A stretch of DNA of 64,000 nt from UBA10646 sp046296295 (GCA_046296295.1 JBKBLG010000006.1:84207-148206), one strand, 5' to 3'; positions 16,315 to 24,358 are shown, counted from the first letter of the stretch. Numbers and translations: made by a program. The notes: generated by a model not told the origin, from the letters alone.

Positions 16315-16614
16315 ATGAACGTTAACATTCAAACCGTGCATTTTGATGCTGATGCAAAATTGTTAGATTATGTAAGTCAGAAAGTCAAAAAGCTCGACAC
16401 CTTTCACGATAAAATCATAAAAGTAGATGTGTTCTTGAAATTAGATAATGTGGTACACACAATCAAAGACAAAATTGTAGAATTAAGGGTACATGTTCCG
16501 AAATACGATTTTTTTGTGAAGGCATCTTCAAAATCATTCGAAGAATCTTTTGATAGCGCTATGGAATCTATGATCAATCAAATCAAACGAAAAAAAGAAA
16601 AACAACTCGCATAA
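16315..16614 (+). CDS. hpf: Ribosome hibernation / HPF-RaiA family protein, short form
   Basis: 99 residues with the beta-alpha-beta-beta-beta-alpha fold of the sigma-54 modulation protein family: MNVNIQTVHFDADAKLLDYV, HDKIIKVDVFLKLDN, KIVELRVHVPKYDFFVKASS, and the end SFEESFDSAMESMINQIKRKKEK. It binds the small-subunit channel and stores inactive ribosomes in stationary phase. It lacks the C-terminal dimerisation domain of long HPF. The 233-bp spacer upstream of it is AT-rich and I see no clear feature there. Confidence 0.92.
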   Translation: MNVNIQTVHFDADAKLLDYVSQKVKKLDTFHDKIIKVDVFLKLDNVVHTIKDKIVELRVHVPKYDFFVKASSKSFEESFDSAMESMINQIKRKKEKQLA

Positions 16615-16636
16615 TATCCCCAATAATCATTATCAA

Positions 16637-16668
16637 AAAAATGCCTCCGAATTTTGGGGGCATTTTTA
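16637..16668 (+). terminator. Intrinsic terminator after hpf
   Basis: A 12-bp stem with one G-U pair (16637-16648 with 16656-16667; core AATGCCTCC/GGGGGCATT) and a T run. Confidence 0.85.
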
Positions 16669-16703
16669 TTTGCCGCAAGGCTGTTAATACCTTACGGTAA
16701 ATG
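16667..16703. repeat. Divergent pair of dispersed motif copies
   Basis: A variant TATTTGCCGCAAGG (16667-16680) and an exact CCTTACGGTAAATG (16690-16703) in opposite orientation between the hpf terminator and the tRNA promoter. Confidence 0.75.
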
Positions 16704-16749
16704 AAAAAGTAGTTTGTAAAGAAAATTTGAAAAAAAAGTGGGGCAAAAT

Positions 16750-16779
16750 TTTGCGGTTGTATTTATTCGCTTACTTTTG
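16750..16779 (+). promoter_or_regulatory. Promoter of the tRNA-tuf operon
   Basis: TTTG (16750-16753), an 18-nt spacer, then TACTTTTG (16772-16779). It is an exact consensus match 70 nt before the first tRNA. Confidence 0.78.
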
Positions 16780-16849
16780 CCATCCCGAAAAACGAGGTAA
16801 GTATTGAAAATGTTACAATGCAAGCCTCGAAAGTTGTTTGACAACAAAA

Positions 16850-16922
16850 GCCGAAGTAGCTCAGCTGGTAGAGCAGCTGATTTGTAATCAGCAGGTCGTG
16901 GGTTCGAATCCCTTCTTCGGCT
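16850..16922 (+). tRNA. tRNA-Thr (anticodon TGT)
   Basis: Acceptor GCCGAAG pairs with CTTCGGC. D-arm GCTCAGCTGGTAGAGC; anticodon stem GCTGA/TCAGC with loop TTTGTAA, so the anticodon is TGT. T-loop TTCGAAT. No CCA is encoded. First of four tRNAs before tuf. Confidence 0.96.
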
Positions 16923-16955
16923 CTTAGAACAAATTTTGTAGTACAAGTGTTCGAT

Positions 16956-17038
16956 GGGCAGGTTCCAGAGCGGCCAAATGGGGCGGACTGTAAATCCGCT
17001 GTCTTTCGACTTCAGAGGTTCGAATCCTCTCCTGCCCA
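16956..17038 (+). tRNA. tRNA-Tyr (anticodon GTA)
   Basis: Acceptor GGGCAGG pairs with CCTGCCC. Anticodon stem GCGGA/TCCGC with loop CTGTAAA gives GTA. It has a long class II variable arm (around CTGTCTTTCGACTTCAG) as expected for tRNA-Tyr, and T-loop TTCGAAT. No CCA is encoded. Confidence 0.96.
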
Positions 17039-17121
17039 CTCAACAATTTAACTTGCTTTGCAAGTTATGTTTTAGATCTTTGCACCAGCAAGTTTGAGGT
17101 TGCTCAACCCAAATTTGATTA

Positions 17122-17194
17122 GCGGGAGTAGCTCATTTGGTAGAGCGGTAGCCTTCCAAGCTTCAGGTAGCGAGTTCGAGCCTCGTCTCCCGCT
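17122..17194 (+). tRNA. tRNA-Gly (anticodon TCC)
   Basis: Acceptor GCGGGAG pairs with CTCCCGC. D-arm GCTCATTTGGTAGAGC; loop CTTCCAA gives anticodon TCC. T-arm GCGAGTTCGAGCCTCGT. No CCA is encoded. Confidence 0.95.
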
Positions 17195-17230
17195 CTTAAG
17201 CTTTGCTGCCTCAACGGCAGAAGGTTGTAA

Positions 17231-17302
<72 letters not shown>

Positions 17303-17400
17303 CATTGCGAAGTTGTTGGTGAAGATGAAAACAATGTTGAAGTGTGCGACGCAACAAATGTTGCAAGTAGCACAAAAGTTGAAACAATAAACTTACAATA

Positions 17401-17425
17401 AGTCTACTGCCGCAGGCTGTAGACT
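17401..17425 (+). promoter_or_regulatory. Hairpin in the tuf leader
   Basis: AGTCTAC and GTAGACT pair (7 bp), then a T-T mismatch and GCC/GGC with a GCA loop. It lies 35 nt before the tuf ATG, has no T run, and so is not a standard terminator. A role in mRNA stability or tRNA-end processing is possible. Confidence 0.45.
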
Positions 17426-17460
17426 ATTTGAATTAAAACACAACTTTAAAAACCGATACA

Positions 17461-18648
17461 ATGTCTAAAGAGACCTTTAAGAGGGAGAAACCTCACGTAA
17501 ACGTTGGTACCATTGGTCACGTAGACCACGGTAAAACAACTTTGACTGCCGCTATTACAACCATCCTTTCTCAGAAGGGTTTGGCTCAGGCGAAGAAGTA
17601 TGATGAAATCGATGGTGCTCCTGAAGAAAGAGAGCGTGGTATTACCATCAACACTGCTCACGTAGAATATCAAACTGATAACCGTCACTATGCTCACGTA
17701 GACTGTCCTGGTCACGCTGACTATGTGAAGAATATGATTACAGGTGCCGCTCAGATGGATGGTGCTATCTTAGTAGTAGCTTCAACTGATGGCCCTATGC
17801 CTCAAACAAAAGAGCACATTCTTTTGGCTCGCCAGGTAGGTGTGCCTCGTATCGTTGTATTTATGAACAAAGTAGACTTAGTAGACGATCCTGAATTGTT
17901 AGACTTAGTTGAAATGGAAATCCGTGAGTTGTTGAGCAGCTACGGTTTCGATGGCGATAACACACCAATTATCCGCGGTTCTGCTACAGGTGCTTTAGCT
18001 GGTGAACCTGAGTGGGTAGCTAAAATCGACGAATTAATGGCTGCTGTAGATGAGTACATTCCATTGCCTCCTCGCCCAATCGATATGCCTTTCTTGATGA
18101 GTGTTGAAGACGTGTTCTCAATCACTGGTCGTGGTACAGTTGCTACTGGTCGTATCGAGCGTGGTGTAATTAAGGTTGGTGATCCGGTTGAAATCGTTGG
18201 TTTGCAAGAAAATACAATGACTTCTACTGTAACAGGTGTTGAAATGTTCAAGAAGTTATTAGACCGTGGTGAAGCTGGTGATAATGCAGGTTTATTATTA
18301 CGTGGTATTGAAAAGAAAGATATCCGTCGTGGTATGGTAATCTGTGCTCCTAAGAGCATTACTCCTCACACTGAATTCAAGTGCGAAGTATATGTATTGA
18401 GCAAAGAAGAAGGTGGTCGTCACACTCCATTCTTCAACAAATACCGTCCTCAGTTCTATTTCCGTACAACTGACGTAACTGGTGAGGTGTTCTTACCAGA
18501 AGGAACAGAGATGGTTATGCCTGGTGATAACATTAGCCTCACTGTTAAGTTAATTCAACCTATCGCTATGGATAAGGGCTTGAAGTTCGCTATCCGTGAA
18601 GGTGGCCGTACCGTAGGTGCTGGTCAGGTTACTGAAATTATTAAGTAA
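17461..18648 (+). CDS. tuf: Elongation factor Tu
   Basis: 395 residues. GTP-binding motifs are GHVDHGKT (19-26), the switch region ERERGITI, DCPGHADY and NKVD. Domains 2 and 3 are complete, ending GRTVGAGQVTEIIK. It brings aminoacyl-tRNA to the ribosome A site. Placed after four tRNAs and before tRNA-Trp-secE-nusG, a conserved bacterial arrangement. Codon choice here is visibly biased toward C-ending codons such as ATC and CAC compared with neighbours, as expected for a highly expressed gene. Confidence 0.98.
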   Translation: MSKETFKREKPHVNVGTIGHVDHGKTTLTAAITTILSQKGLAQAKKYDEIDGAPEERERGITINTAHVEYQTDNRHYAHVDCPGHADYVKNMITGAAQMDGAILVVASTDGPMPQTKEHILLARQVGVPRIVVFMNKVDLVDDPELLDLVEMEIRELLSSYGFDGDNTPIIRGSATGALAGEPEWVAKIDELMAAVDEYIPLPPRPIDMPFLMSVEDVFSITGRGTVATGRIERGVIKVGDPVEIVGLQENTMTSTVTGVEMFKKLLDRGEAGDNAGLLLRGIEKKDIRRGMVICAPKSITPHTEFKCEVYVLSKEEGGRHTPFFNKYRPQFYFRTTDVTGEVFLPEGTEMVMPGDNISLTVKLIQPIAMDKGLKFAIREGGRTVGAGQVTEIIK

Positions 18649-18669
18649 TTGAAGTAAATCACTTATATA

Positions 18670-18710
18670 CAATTAGCTAATTGGCAAATGCCTATTAGCT
18701 AATTGTTTCT
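18670..18710 (+). terminator. Hairpin after tuf, before tRNA-Trp
   Basis: A 17-bp stem with one mismatch (18670-18686 with 18689-18705; core AATTAGCTAATTGGC). The tail TTTCTT is weak, so partial read-through to tRNA-Trp and secE is likely. Confidence 0.65.
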
Positions 18711-18711
18711 T

Positions 18712-18782
18712 ACGGGCATAGTTCAATGGTAGAATAGCGGTCTCCAAAACCGTTGATCAGGGTTCGAATCCTTGTGCCCGTG
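18712..18782 (+). tRNA. tRNA-Trp (anticodon CCA)
   Basis: Acceptor ACGGGCA pairs with TGCCCGT. Anticodon stem GCGGT/ACCGT with loop CTCCAAA gives CCA. Discriminator G is followed by an encoded CCA at 18783-18785, unlike the other four tRNAs in the window. It precedes secE, as in many bacteria. Confidence 0.96.
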
Positions 18783-18884
18783 CCAAAAAAAGTGTGAAAA
18801 TGTGCAATTGTGCCTAAGGTATTTTCGCCAGAAAGCACTTCTTTTGCTTGTTTTCACTCTTTTTGTTTAAGCATATTACAAATT

Positions 18885-19082
18885 ATGAATAAGGTTAAGG
18901 CTTATTTTAAAGATTCTTACCAAGAGCTTGTAGAACGTGTTACATGGCCTACATCGCAACAATTACAACAAAGTACTGTAATTGTATTGGTAGCTACACT
19001 CATCATTACTTTGATGGTTACTTTAATGGACTTTGGTAGCGCACAGTTACTAAAGTTAGTTTACTCACTCTTTAAAGCTTAA
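18885..19082 (+). CDS. secE: Preprotein translocase subunit SecE
   Basis: 65 residues from ATG at 18885. The amphipathic lead MNKVKAYFKDSYQELVERVTWPT is the SecE signature, followed by one transmembrane helix (IVLVATLIITLMVTLMDFG). It clamps SecY in the inner-membrane channel. nusG follows 11 bp later. Earlier in-frame codons were rejected because the family start is at MNKVKAY. Confidence 0.95.
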   Translation: MNKVKAYFKDSYQELVERVTWPTSQQLQQSTVIVLVATLIITLMVTLMDFGSAQLLKLVYSLFKA

Positions 19083-19093
19083 TAGCCTAGTAT

Positions 19094-19687
19094 ATGGAAG
19101 CAACCGATATGCAAGTGCAACCACAGCAAGATAATACTAAGTATTATGCACTGCGTGTGGTAAGCGGCAAAGAAAGAAAGGTTAAAGAGCAACTCGATAA
19201 AGAAATTTCTCGCAATGGCTGGTTGCCTTTAATTAAGCAGGTTTTCTTACCTATGGAAAAGATTTATACTGTTAAATCTGGTAAGAAAGTAATGCGTGAA
19301 AAAAACTTGTATCCGGGTTATCTTTTCTTGGAAGTGTTTGAAGGTAAGTTGAACGATGATATTGTTCAATATATCACGAACGTTAGCAACGTGATGCATT
19401 TTCTAACAGATGGTAAAGGTAGCAAGGGTAATATTATTTCGCTTCGTAAAGCAGAAGTGAATAAAATGTTGGGTAAGGTAGACGAAATGCAAGAGCAAGG
19501 TGTAACGATGAGTGAGCCTTACATTGTTGGTGAAACAATCAAAATTATCGAAGGGCCTTTCAACGATTTCAACGGCATTATTGAAGAAGTAAATGACGAG
19601 AAGAAGAAGTTAAAGGTTACAGTGAAAATTTTTGGCCGTTCAACGCCAGTTGAATTAAACTACATGCAAGTAGAAAAAATATCGTAA
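19094..19687 (+). CDS. nusG: Transcription antitermination factor NusG
   Basis: 197 residues. N-terminal NGN domain (YYALRVVSGKERKVKEQLDKE, then NLYPGYLFLEV) and C-terminal KOW domain (GETIKIIEGPFNDFNGIIEEV). It binds RNA polymerase and couples transcription with Rho and the ribosome. In most bacteria rplK comes directly next; here a terminator and a 3.4-kb insertion intervene. Confidence 0.96.
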   Translation: MEATDMQVQPQQDNTKYYALRVVSGKERKVKEQLDKEISRNGWLPLIKQVFLPMEKIYTVKSGKKVMREKNLYPGYLFLEVFEGKLNDDIVQYITNVSNVMHFLTDGKGSKGNIISLRKAEVNKMLGKVDEMQEQGVTMSEPYIVGETIKIIEGPFNDFNGIIEEVNDEKKKLKVTVKIFGRSTPVELNYMQVEKIS

Positions 19688-19718
19688 TTGATGGCACTAT
19701 TTGTGATATCAAAATTTT

Positions 19719-19748
19719 AAACGCTGCCTTTTTAAGGCAGCGTTTTTA
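19719..19748 (+). terminator. Intrinsic terminator after nusG
   Basis: A 12-bp perfect stem (19719-19730 with 19734-19745; core CGCTGCCTT/AAGGCAGCG) with a 3-nt loop and TTTTT. It ends the tuf-secE-nusG transcript before the inserted segment. Confidence 0.88.
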
Positions 19749-19773
19749 TTGATTGCTGCTTTGAAAGCCATAT

Positions 19774-19850
19774 AACCTTACGGTAAATGTTGCGCAACAA
19801 CTGAAATATCGTTTATTCACATTAAAACATCATGTATTTACCGTAAGGTT
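19774..19850. repeat. Facing pair of dispersed motif copies (15-bp inverted repeat)
   Basis: Arms 19774-19788 and 19836-19850 are perfect reverse complements over 15 bp, 47 nt apart. A small palindrome TGTTGCGCAACA lies just inside the left arm. The pair marks the nusG-side border of the segment that splits nusG from rplK. Confidence 0.8.
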
Positions 19851-19910
19851 AAATATGAATATTAGTACTACATACAGTAATAAAATTAGTAGTGCCATTT
19901 GCTTGCTCAT

Positions 19911-21950
19911 TTAGAGTGCAATTGGTAGGGTTAGTTTGAAGCTGAAAGTACTACCGCGGCCCACTTCACTTTGTAATTCAATATTGCTGTGCATGAGTGC
20001 TAATAGGTCTTTCACAATACTTAGACCTAAGCCGGTACCAAGTTGTTGTGCCTGATTTTTGCTGCTTTGAACGAACAATTCAAATATTTTAGTTTGCTCC
20101 GATGGTGCAATGCCCATGCCTGTATCTCTAACACTAGCAAGAAGTGTCGCCTCTGTGGCCGACCTGTCAATCAAAGTAACAGTTACAAAAATTGAACCGC
20201 CTACTGGCGTGAATTTAATAGCATTGTTAACTAAGTTGCCAAATATTTGCGATAATCTAATGGGGTCGCCAATGAGAAATTCCGGAATAATACTGTCGTA
20301 TTGGCTGTGATATTGAATGTTCTTTTCTTTAATAGGAGCTTGATATAATTCTTGTACCTGATTGATGACATCTCGCATATTAAAGCGTATTTGTTTTATC
20401 TCAACCTTTCCTGTACCTATTTTCTGGTAGTCTAAAACATCATTCAATAATTGCAGTAAGTGCCTGCTACTATTAAGTTGATATTGTAGAAATTCTTTTT
20501 GTACCGCCGAGGGGTTTTCATCTAACAACATTTTATTTAAACCTATGATACCACTTAGCGGATTACGAATTTCGTGGGTTAAAAAGCTTAAGAACTTATT
20601 GCGTAATTGTAAGCCTTCTTCAATTTGTTGTTTTTGTGTTTGTAATAACTTATTAAGTTTTATTTGCTTCCGATATAAGTAGGTGAGTATAGATATAAAA
20701 CATACTAAAAATGCACTGGCCAATATCAAAATCCACCGTTGCGATTGAACCTTTTCTTTGGCTCTTTTTTCCTTTTCGATAGAAATGTTTTTAAGTGCTA
20801 GCTCATAATCTTTCTCACTAGTAATAAGTTCTGTTTTATACTTAGCACCTTCTAGAGAATCTTTGATAGCGTGTGCAATATTGGAGAATTCAAATGCCGA
20901 TTTATAGTTGCCTAACTTTACTGCTAAATTGGCTTTAATCTGATAACATTCTTGTTCATATTCTTTTACGCCAATAACTTGTGCAATGGTAAAAGCTTCA
21001 TTAATAAGGCTATCTGCTTGGCTGTAAAAACCTTGTTCTAACAGCATTTTAGCATAATTCTTCAAACTATTCACCAACACGCCTTTAGCATCTAACTTCC
21101 GTTTTAGTCTAATAGATTGTTTGAAATAATAAGCCGCACTATCATAAGCTTTCATATTCATGAAAACCTCAGCAATATTATTGTAAGAATATGAAATATA
21201 GGTTTCATTACCACTTAACGAATCGTAGTACAACACTTGTCTGAAATGTGCCAATGCGGTGTTGTGCAAGCCAAGTTCATTTTCAACACTACCAAGGTTG
21301 CTCAAAGCCATTATTTCTTCTCCTTGATAGTTCTTCTTCTTGCTTAATTGATAAGCCTCTTCAAAGTAGCGCTTAGCAGTTTGCTTTTCCCCCATGTTTT
21401 GGTAGATCAAACCAATGTTGTTCTTCACTCTAACATAGCCACTAGTATCTTTAGCCTCTTCAAAATATCGTAAAGCCTCTTGGTAGTTTTCTAGCGCAGC
21501 TTTGTAATTACCCTTGTAATCGTGGCTAACGCCTAATTCATTGGCTATTTCCGCTTTTAAACGAGGCAATGTATTTTCTGCAATAAATTCTTTTGCCTTA
21601 CGGGCAAATAATAATGAGCTATCGTATTGGCCTTGTAAGCTTTTGACAGCTGCAATTTGTAAATAACCTCTGGCCTTACCTTCAGCATAATCTAATTGAT
21701 CAGATTGAGCAATTAGTTGTCTGGCTACAGTAACAACAGAATCAGGCGCATTGAAAGATGCTTGCTCCAATAATGTATAGGTGGTATCAATTTGTGCAAA
21801 TACTTTGTTGTTCTTCTTTTCTAGTTTGGGTGTATTACAGGCTTCAAAGCCAATAACAGCAAGGCATACACTGAGAAAGAAAAAAAATATTGGTTGGGTG
21901 TTTGTGTTACATTTCAGCAAGGGTTGCATACAACATTTATCGTTGTTCAC
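19911..21950 (-). CDS. TPR-containing hybrid-less histidine kinase
   Basis: 679 residues. A hydrophobic N-terminal segment (about 21-34) is followed by around seven TPR-type helical pairs (about 50-370; for example GNYKAALENYQEALRYFEEA). One transmembrane helix lies at about 406-426, then a short coiled coil, HisKA with phospho-acceptor His459 in FLTHEIRNPLSG, and HATPase with N box NLVNNAIKF (572-580), G1 DTGMGI and G2 GTGLGLS. The sensor is presumably periplasmic. No response regulator is adjacent, so it is an orphan kinase. It sits on the opposite strand between nusG and rplK. Confidence 0.9.
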   Translation of the reverse strand: MNNDKCCMQPLLKCNTNTQPIFFFFLSVCLAVIGFEACNTPKLEKKNNKVFAQIDTTYTLLEQASFNAPDSVVTVARQLIAQSDQLDYAEGKARGYLQIAAVKSLQGQYDSSLLFARKAKEFIAENTLPRLKAEIANELGVSHDYKGNYKAALENYQEALRYFEEAKDTSGYVRVKNNIGLIYQNMGEKQTAKRYFEEAYQLSKKKNYQGEEIMALSNLGSVENELGLHNTALAHFRQVLYYDSLSGNETYISYSYNNIAEVFMNMKAYDSAAYYFKQSIRLKRKLDAKGVLVNSLKNYAKMLLEQGFYSQADSLINEAFTIAQVIGVKEYEQECYQIKANLAVKLGNYKSAFEFSNIAHAIKDSLEGAKYKTELITSEKDYELALKNISIEKEKRAKEKVQSQRWILILASAFLVCFISILTYLYRKQIKLNKLLQTQKQQIEEGLQLRNKFLSFLTHEIRNPLSGIIGLNKMLLDENPSAVQKEFLQYQLNSSRHLLQLLNDVLDYQKIGTGKVEIKQIRFNMRDVINQVQELYQAPIKEKNIQYHSQYDSIIPEFLIGDPIRLSQIFGNLVNNAIKFTPVGGSIFVTVTLIDRSATEATLLASVRDTGMGIAPSEQTKIFELFVQSSKNQAQQLGTGLGLSIVKDLLALMHSNIELQSEVGRGSTFSFKLTLPIAL

Positions 21951-21994
21951 TACGATATTACAATATCTTCTATTTTTACAAAAAATAAATCAGC

Positions 21995-22468
21995 ATGAAA
22001 CAGTTTTTTTTAGCTGCCAGCCTTGTGTTGTCGGCTTTGCTAACCCAAGCGCAACCTCCAAATGTTCCCGCCAATAAAGGTGATAACTTTGGTGCCAAGG
22101 TAACAGAAGAAAATTTACAAGAAGTAGATGCACTTCCAGGCATCTTAGAAAATAAGCCGAATGCCGAAGTAAAGGTATACGCTAAAGTAGCAGAAGTATG
22201 TACAAAAGAAGGCTGCTGGATTAAAGTAGAAACCGCTAATGGCAAAATGATGGTTAAAATGAAAGATCATGCCTTTCTAGTACCAACTGCCTTAGTAGGA
22301 AAATACGTTTTAATTGAAGGCAATGCAAGTTGGAAAACTACCAGCGTAGCCGAATTAAAGCACCTCGCCGAAGATGCTGGTAAGAGCAAAAAAGAAATTG
22401 ACGCTATCAAAGATCCTGTTAAGTCAATCGTAATGACTGCCAAAGGTATTTTGGTAATGAGTGAATAA
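21995..22468 (+). CDS. Secreted DUF4920 protein
   Basis: 157 residues with signal peptide MKQFFLAASLVLSALLTQAQ. The mature part shows the DUF4920 pattern: GDNFGAKVTEENLQ, AEVCTKEGCWIKVE with two cysteines, KMKDHAFLVPTAL, GKYVLIEGNASWKTTSVAEL, and HLAEDAGKSKKEI. Family function is unknown; the conserved cysteines suggest a metal- or redox-related periplasmic role, but this is speculation. It starts 44 bp from the divergent histidine kinase, so shared control is possible. Confidence 0.85.
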   Translation: MKQFFLAASLVLSALLTQAQPPNVPANKGDNFGAKVTEENLQEVDALPGILENKPNAEVKVYAKVAEVCTKEGCWIKVETANGKMMVKMKDHAFLVPTALVGKYVLIEGNASWKTTSVAELKHLAEDAGKSKKEIDAIKDPVKSIVMTAKGILVMSE

Positions 22469-22491
22469 CATCACTTTTATCAATACAACAT

Positions 22492-22516
22492 AAAGCCTGC
22501 CGATGCAGGCTTTTCT
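22492..22516 (+). terminator. Intrinsic terminator after the DUF4920 gene
   Basis: A 9-bp stem (22492-22500 with 22505-22513; AAAGCCTGC/GCAGGCTTT), CGAT loop, T-rich tail. Confidence 0.85.
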
Positions 22517-22527
22517 TTTAATCAATA

Positions 22528-22541
22528 CCTTACGGTAAATG
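22528..22541 (+). repeat. Dispersed motif, exact copy supplying a start codon
   Basis: CCTTACGGTAAATG ends with the ATG (22539-22541) of the NTF2-like gene. It also lies just after the DUF4920 terminator. Confidence 0.8.
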
Positions 22542-23021
22542 GAAACACATACACCTGCTATAACTGTTGCAACACAATTCTTTGAAGCCTTCGCACAACT
22601 TAATGCACAAGCAATGTGCCAACGCTACCAAACAATGGCGGTATTTAACGATCCGGTGTTTGGTTTGCTGCATTATAACGAGTTAACTGCTATGTGGCGT
22701 ATGCTTTGCAGCAATGCAACCAATTTTTCTCTGCAATACGAGCCCCCCGTTGCTGTCGATGATGAGTATGTAACGGTTAACTGGGTGGCCACATACACCT
22801 TTAGTGCAACTGGTAATACGGTAGTGAATAAGGTGAAAAGTTTTATACGCATACAAAACGGTTACATCACAGAACAATCCGATGCATTTAAACTCAGTCG
22901 ATGGGCTGCTCAGGCACTAGGGGTTAAAGGACTTTTATTCGGATGGAGTGGCTTTGTGCAGAAGCGTATTCGAAAAAATGCCCATAAAGCCTTGCAACGC
23001 TTTATGCAACAAGCCATGTAA
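22539..23021 (+). CDS. NTF2-like / SnoaL-type protein
   Basis: 160 residues. The N-terminal helix TVATQFFEAFAQLNAQAMCQRY and MAVFNDPVFGLLHYNELTAMWRM are typical of the NTF2-like superfamily, followed by strands ending KVKSFIRIQNGYITEQSDAFKLSRWAAQALG. A basic C-terminal helix ends the protein. No catalytic residues can be assigned; relatives include isomerases and binding proteins. The start codon comes from a dispersed motif, and another copy overlaps the stop codon region, so the gene is bracketed by direct repeats. Confidence 0.78.
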   Translation: METHTPAITVATQFFEAFAQLNAQAMCQRYQTMAVFNDPVFGLLHYNELTAMWRMLCSNATNFSLQYEPPVAVDDEYVTVNWVATYTFSATGNTVVNKVKSFIRIQNGYITEQSDAFKLSRWAAQALGVKGLLFGWSGFVQKRIRKNAHKALQRFMQQAM

Positions 23022-23056
23022 CCTTACGGTAAATATTGTTTTGCCATTTACGTAAG
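23022..23056. repeat. Facing motif copies between the NTF2-like gene and rplK
   Basis: CCTTACGGTAAAT (23022-23034) and the shorter variant CATTTACGTAAG (23045-23056) face each other. The second lies inside the spacer of the rplK promoter. Confidence 0.7.
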
Positions 23057-23070
23057 TAATCCTACTTTTG
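23040..23070 (+). promoter_or_regulatory. Promoter of the rplKAJL operon
   Basis: TTTG (23040-23043), a 19-nt spacer, then TACTTTTG (23063-23070), a full consensus match. A shortened motif copy fills the spacer. The leader to rplK is about 80 nt. Confidence 0.75.
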
Positions 23071-23156
23071 CAGTCCCAAAAAAGTTCTTTTCCAGCAATG
23101 GAACTTGGGAGTGCTACTGAGTGTAGCACGCTATCACCAATAAAAACGAATTTAAA

Positions 23157-23600
23157 ATGGCTAAAGAAATTTCAACCTACGTTAAGTTGCAGGTGAAGGG
23201 TGGCCAAGCCAACCCAGCGCCTCCAGTAGGTCCAGCCCTTGGTTCTAAGGGTGTGAACATCATGGAGTTTTGCAAGCAGTTCAATGCTCGTACGCAAGAC
23301 AAAATGGGCAAAGTTGTACCTGTAGTAATTACAGTGTATACCGACAAATCTTTCGATTTTGTTATCAAAACTGCCCCAGCTGCTATTCAATTGATGGAAG
23401 CTGCTAAAATTCAAAAAGGTTCTAAAGAAAGTAACCGTGTTAAAGTTGGCAAGGTTAACTGGCAACAAATTGAAGCTATTGCAGCCGATAAAATGCCAGA
23501 CCTTAACTGCTTTACAAAGGAAAGTGCTATGAAAATGGTGGCCGGTACTGCTCGTAGTATGGGTTTAACTGTTGACGGTACAGCCCCTTGGGAAAACTAA
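23157..23600 (+). CDS. rplK: Large ribosomal subunit protein uL11
   Basis: 147 residues: YVKLQVKGGQANPAPPVGPA, GSKGVNIMEFCKQFN, and the C-terminal rRNA-binding region ending ARSMGLTVDG. It forms the GTPase-associated stalk base with 23S rRNA. First gene of rplK-rplA-rplJ-rplL. Confidence 0.98.
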   Translation: MAKEISTYVKLQVKGGQANPAPPVGPALGSKGVNIMEFCKQFNARTQDKMGKVVPVVITVYTDKSFDFVIKTAPAAIQLMEAAKIQKGSKESNRVKVGKVNWQQIEAIAADKMPDLNCFTKESAMKMVAGTARSMGLTVDGTAPWEN

Positions 23601-23665
23601 TTCTTAACAAACACGGTGCATCATTTGCCCGCAAGGGCGAATACACTTTCTAAAAACATTTGAAC

Positions 23666-24358
23666 ATGGCCAAGCTTACTAAAAAAAGAAAAGCTGTAGA
23701 AGCCAAGGTTGATAAAAACAAAGCATATTCTTTGAAAGATGCTGCTGCCTTGGTAAAAGATTTAAATACAACCAAATTTGATAGCTCTGTTGATTTACAC
23801 ATTCGCTTAGGTGTTGATCCTAAGAAAGCCGATCAGCAAGTTCGTGGTACTGTTACCTTACCACACGGTACCGGTAAAACAAAGCGTGTACTTGTGCTTT
23901 GTACGCCTGATAAAGAAGCCGATGCTAAAAGTGCTGGTGCCGATTTCGTTGGTTTAGACGAATTCATCCAAAAGATTGAAAGCGGTTGGACTGATATCGA
24001 TGTTATCGTTGCTACCCCTTCTGTAATGCCTAAAATTGGTAAATTAGGTAAAGTGTTAGGGCCTCGTAACTTAATGCCAAACCCTAAAACAGGTACAGTA
24101 ACAAACGATGTGGCTGCTGCTGTTAACGAAGTTAAAGGTGGTAAGATTGCCTTTAAGGTTGATAAAGCAGGTATTATTCACGCTAGCATTGGTCGTATAA
24201 GCTTTACACCTGAAAAATTAGCTGGTAATGCGCAAGAACTTATCAATGCTATTGTTAAGTTAAAGCCTAATACCTCTAAAGGTACTTACGTAAAAGGTGC
24301 TGCACTTGCCCCTACTATGGGTCCTGGCATCACTATCGACACTAAATCAATTTTATAA
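23666..24358 (+). CDS. rplA: Large ribosomal subunit protein uL1
   Basis: 230 residues from ATG at 23666; an upstream TTG was rejected. It carries the signature KIGKLGKVLGPRNLMPNPK plus DLHIRLGVDPKKADQQ and PTMGPGITID. It forms the L1 stalk and in E. coli also represses its own operon by binding mRNA. 65 bp after rplK. Confidence 0.98.
   Translation: MAKLTKKRKAVEAKVDKNKAYSLKDAAALVKDLNTTKFDSSVDLHIRLGVDPKKADQQVRGTVTLPHGTGKTKRVLVLCTPDKEADAKSAGADFVGLDEFIQKIESGWTDIDVIVATPSVMPKIGKLGKVLGPRNLMPNPKTGTVTNDVAAAVNEVKGGKIAFKVDKAGIIHASIGRISFTPEKLAGNAQELINAIVKLKPNTSKGTYVKGAALAPTMGPGITIDTKSIL

Noticed and set aside
19911..23035. The nusG-rplK insert as a transposon or integrative element
   Set aside because: No transposase, integrase, terminal inverted repeats beyond the common motif, or tRNA-type attachment site are visible. 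Base composition looks like the neighbours.
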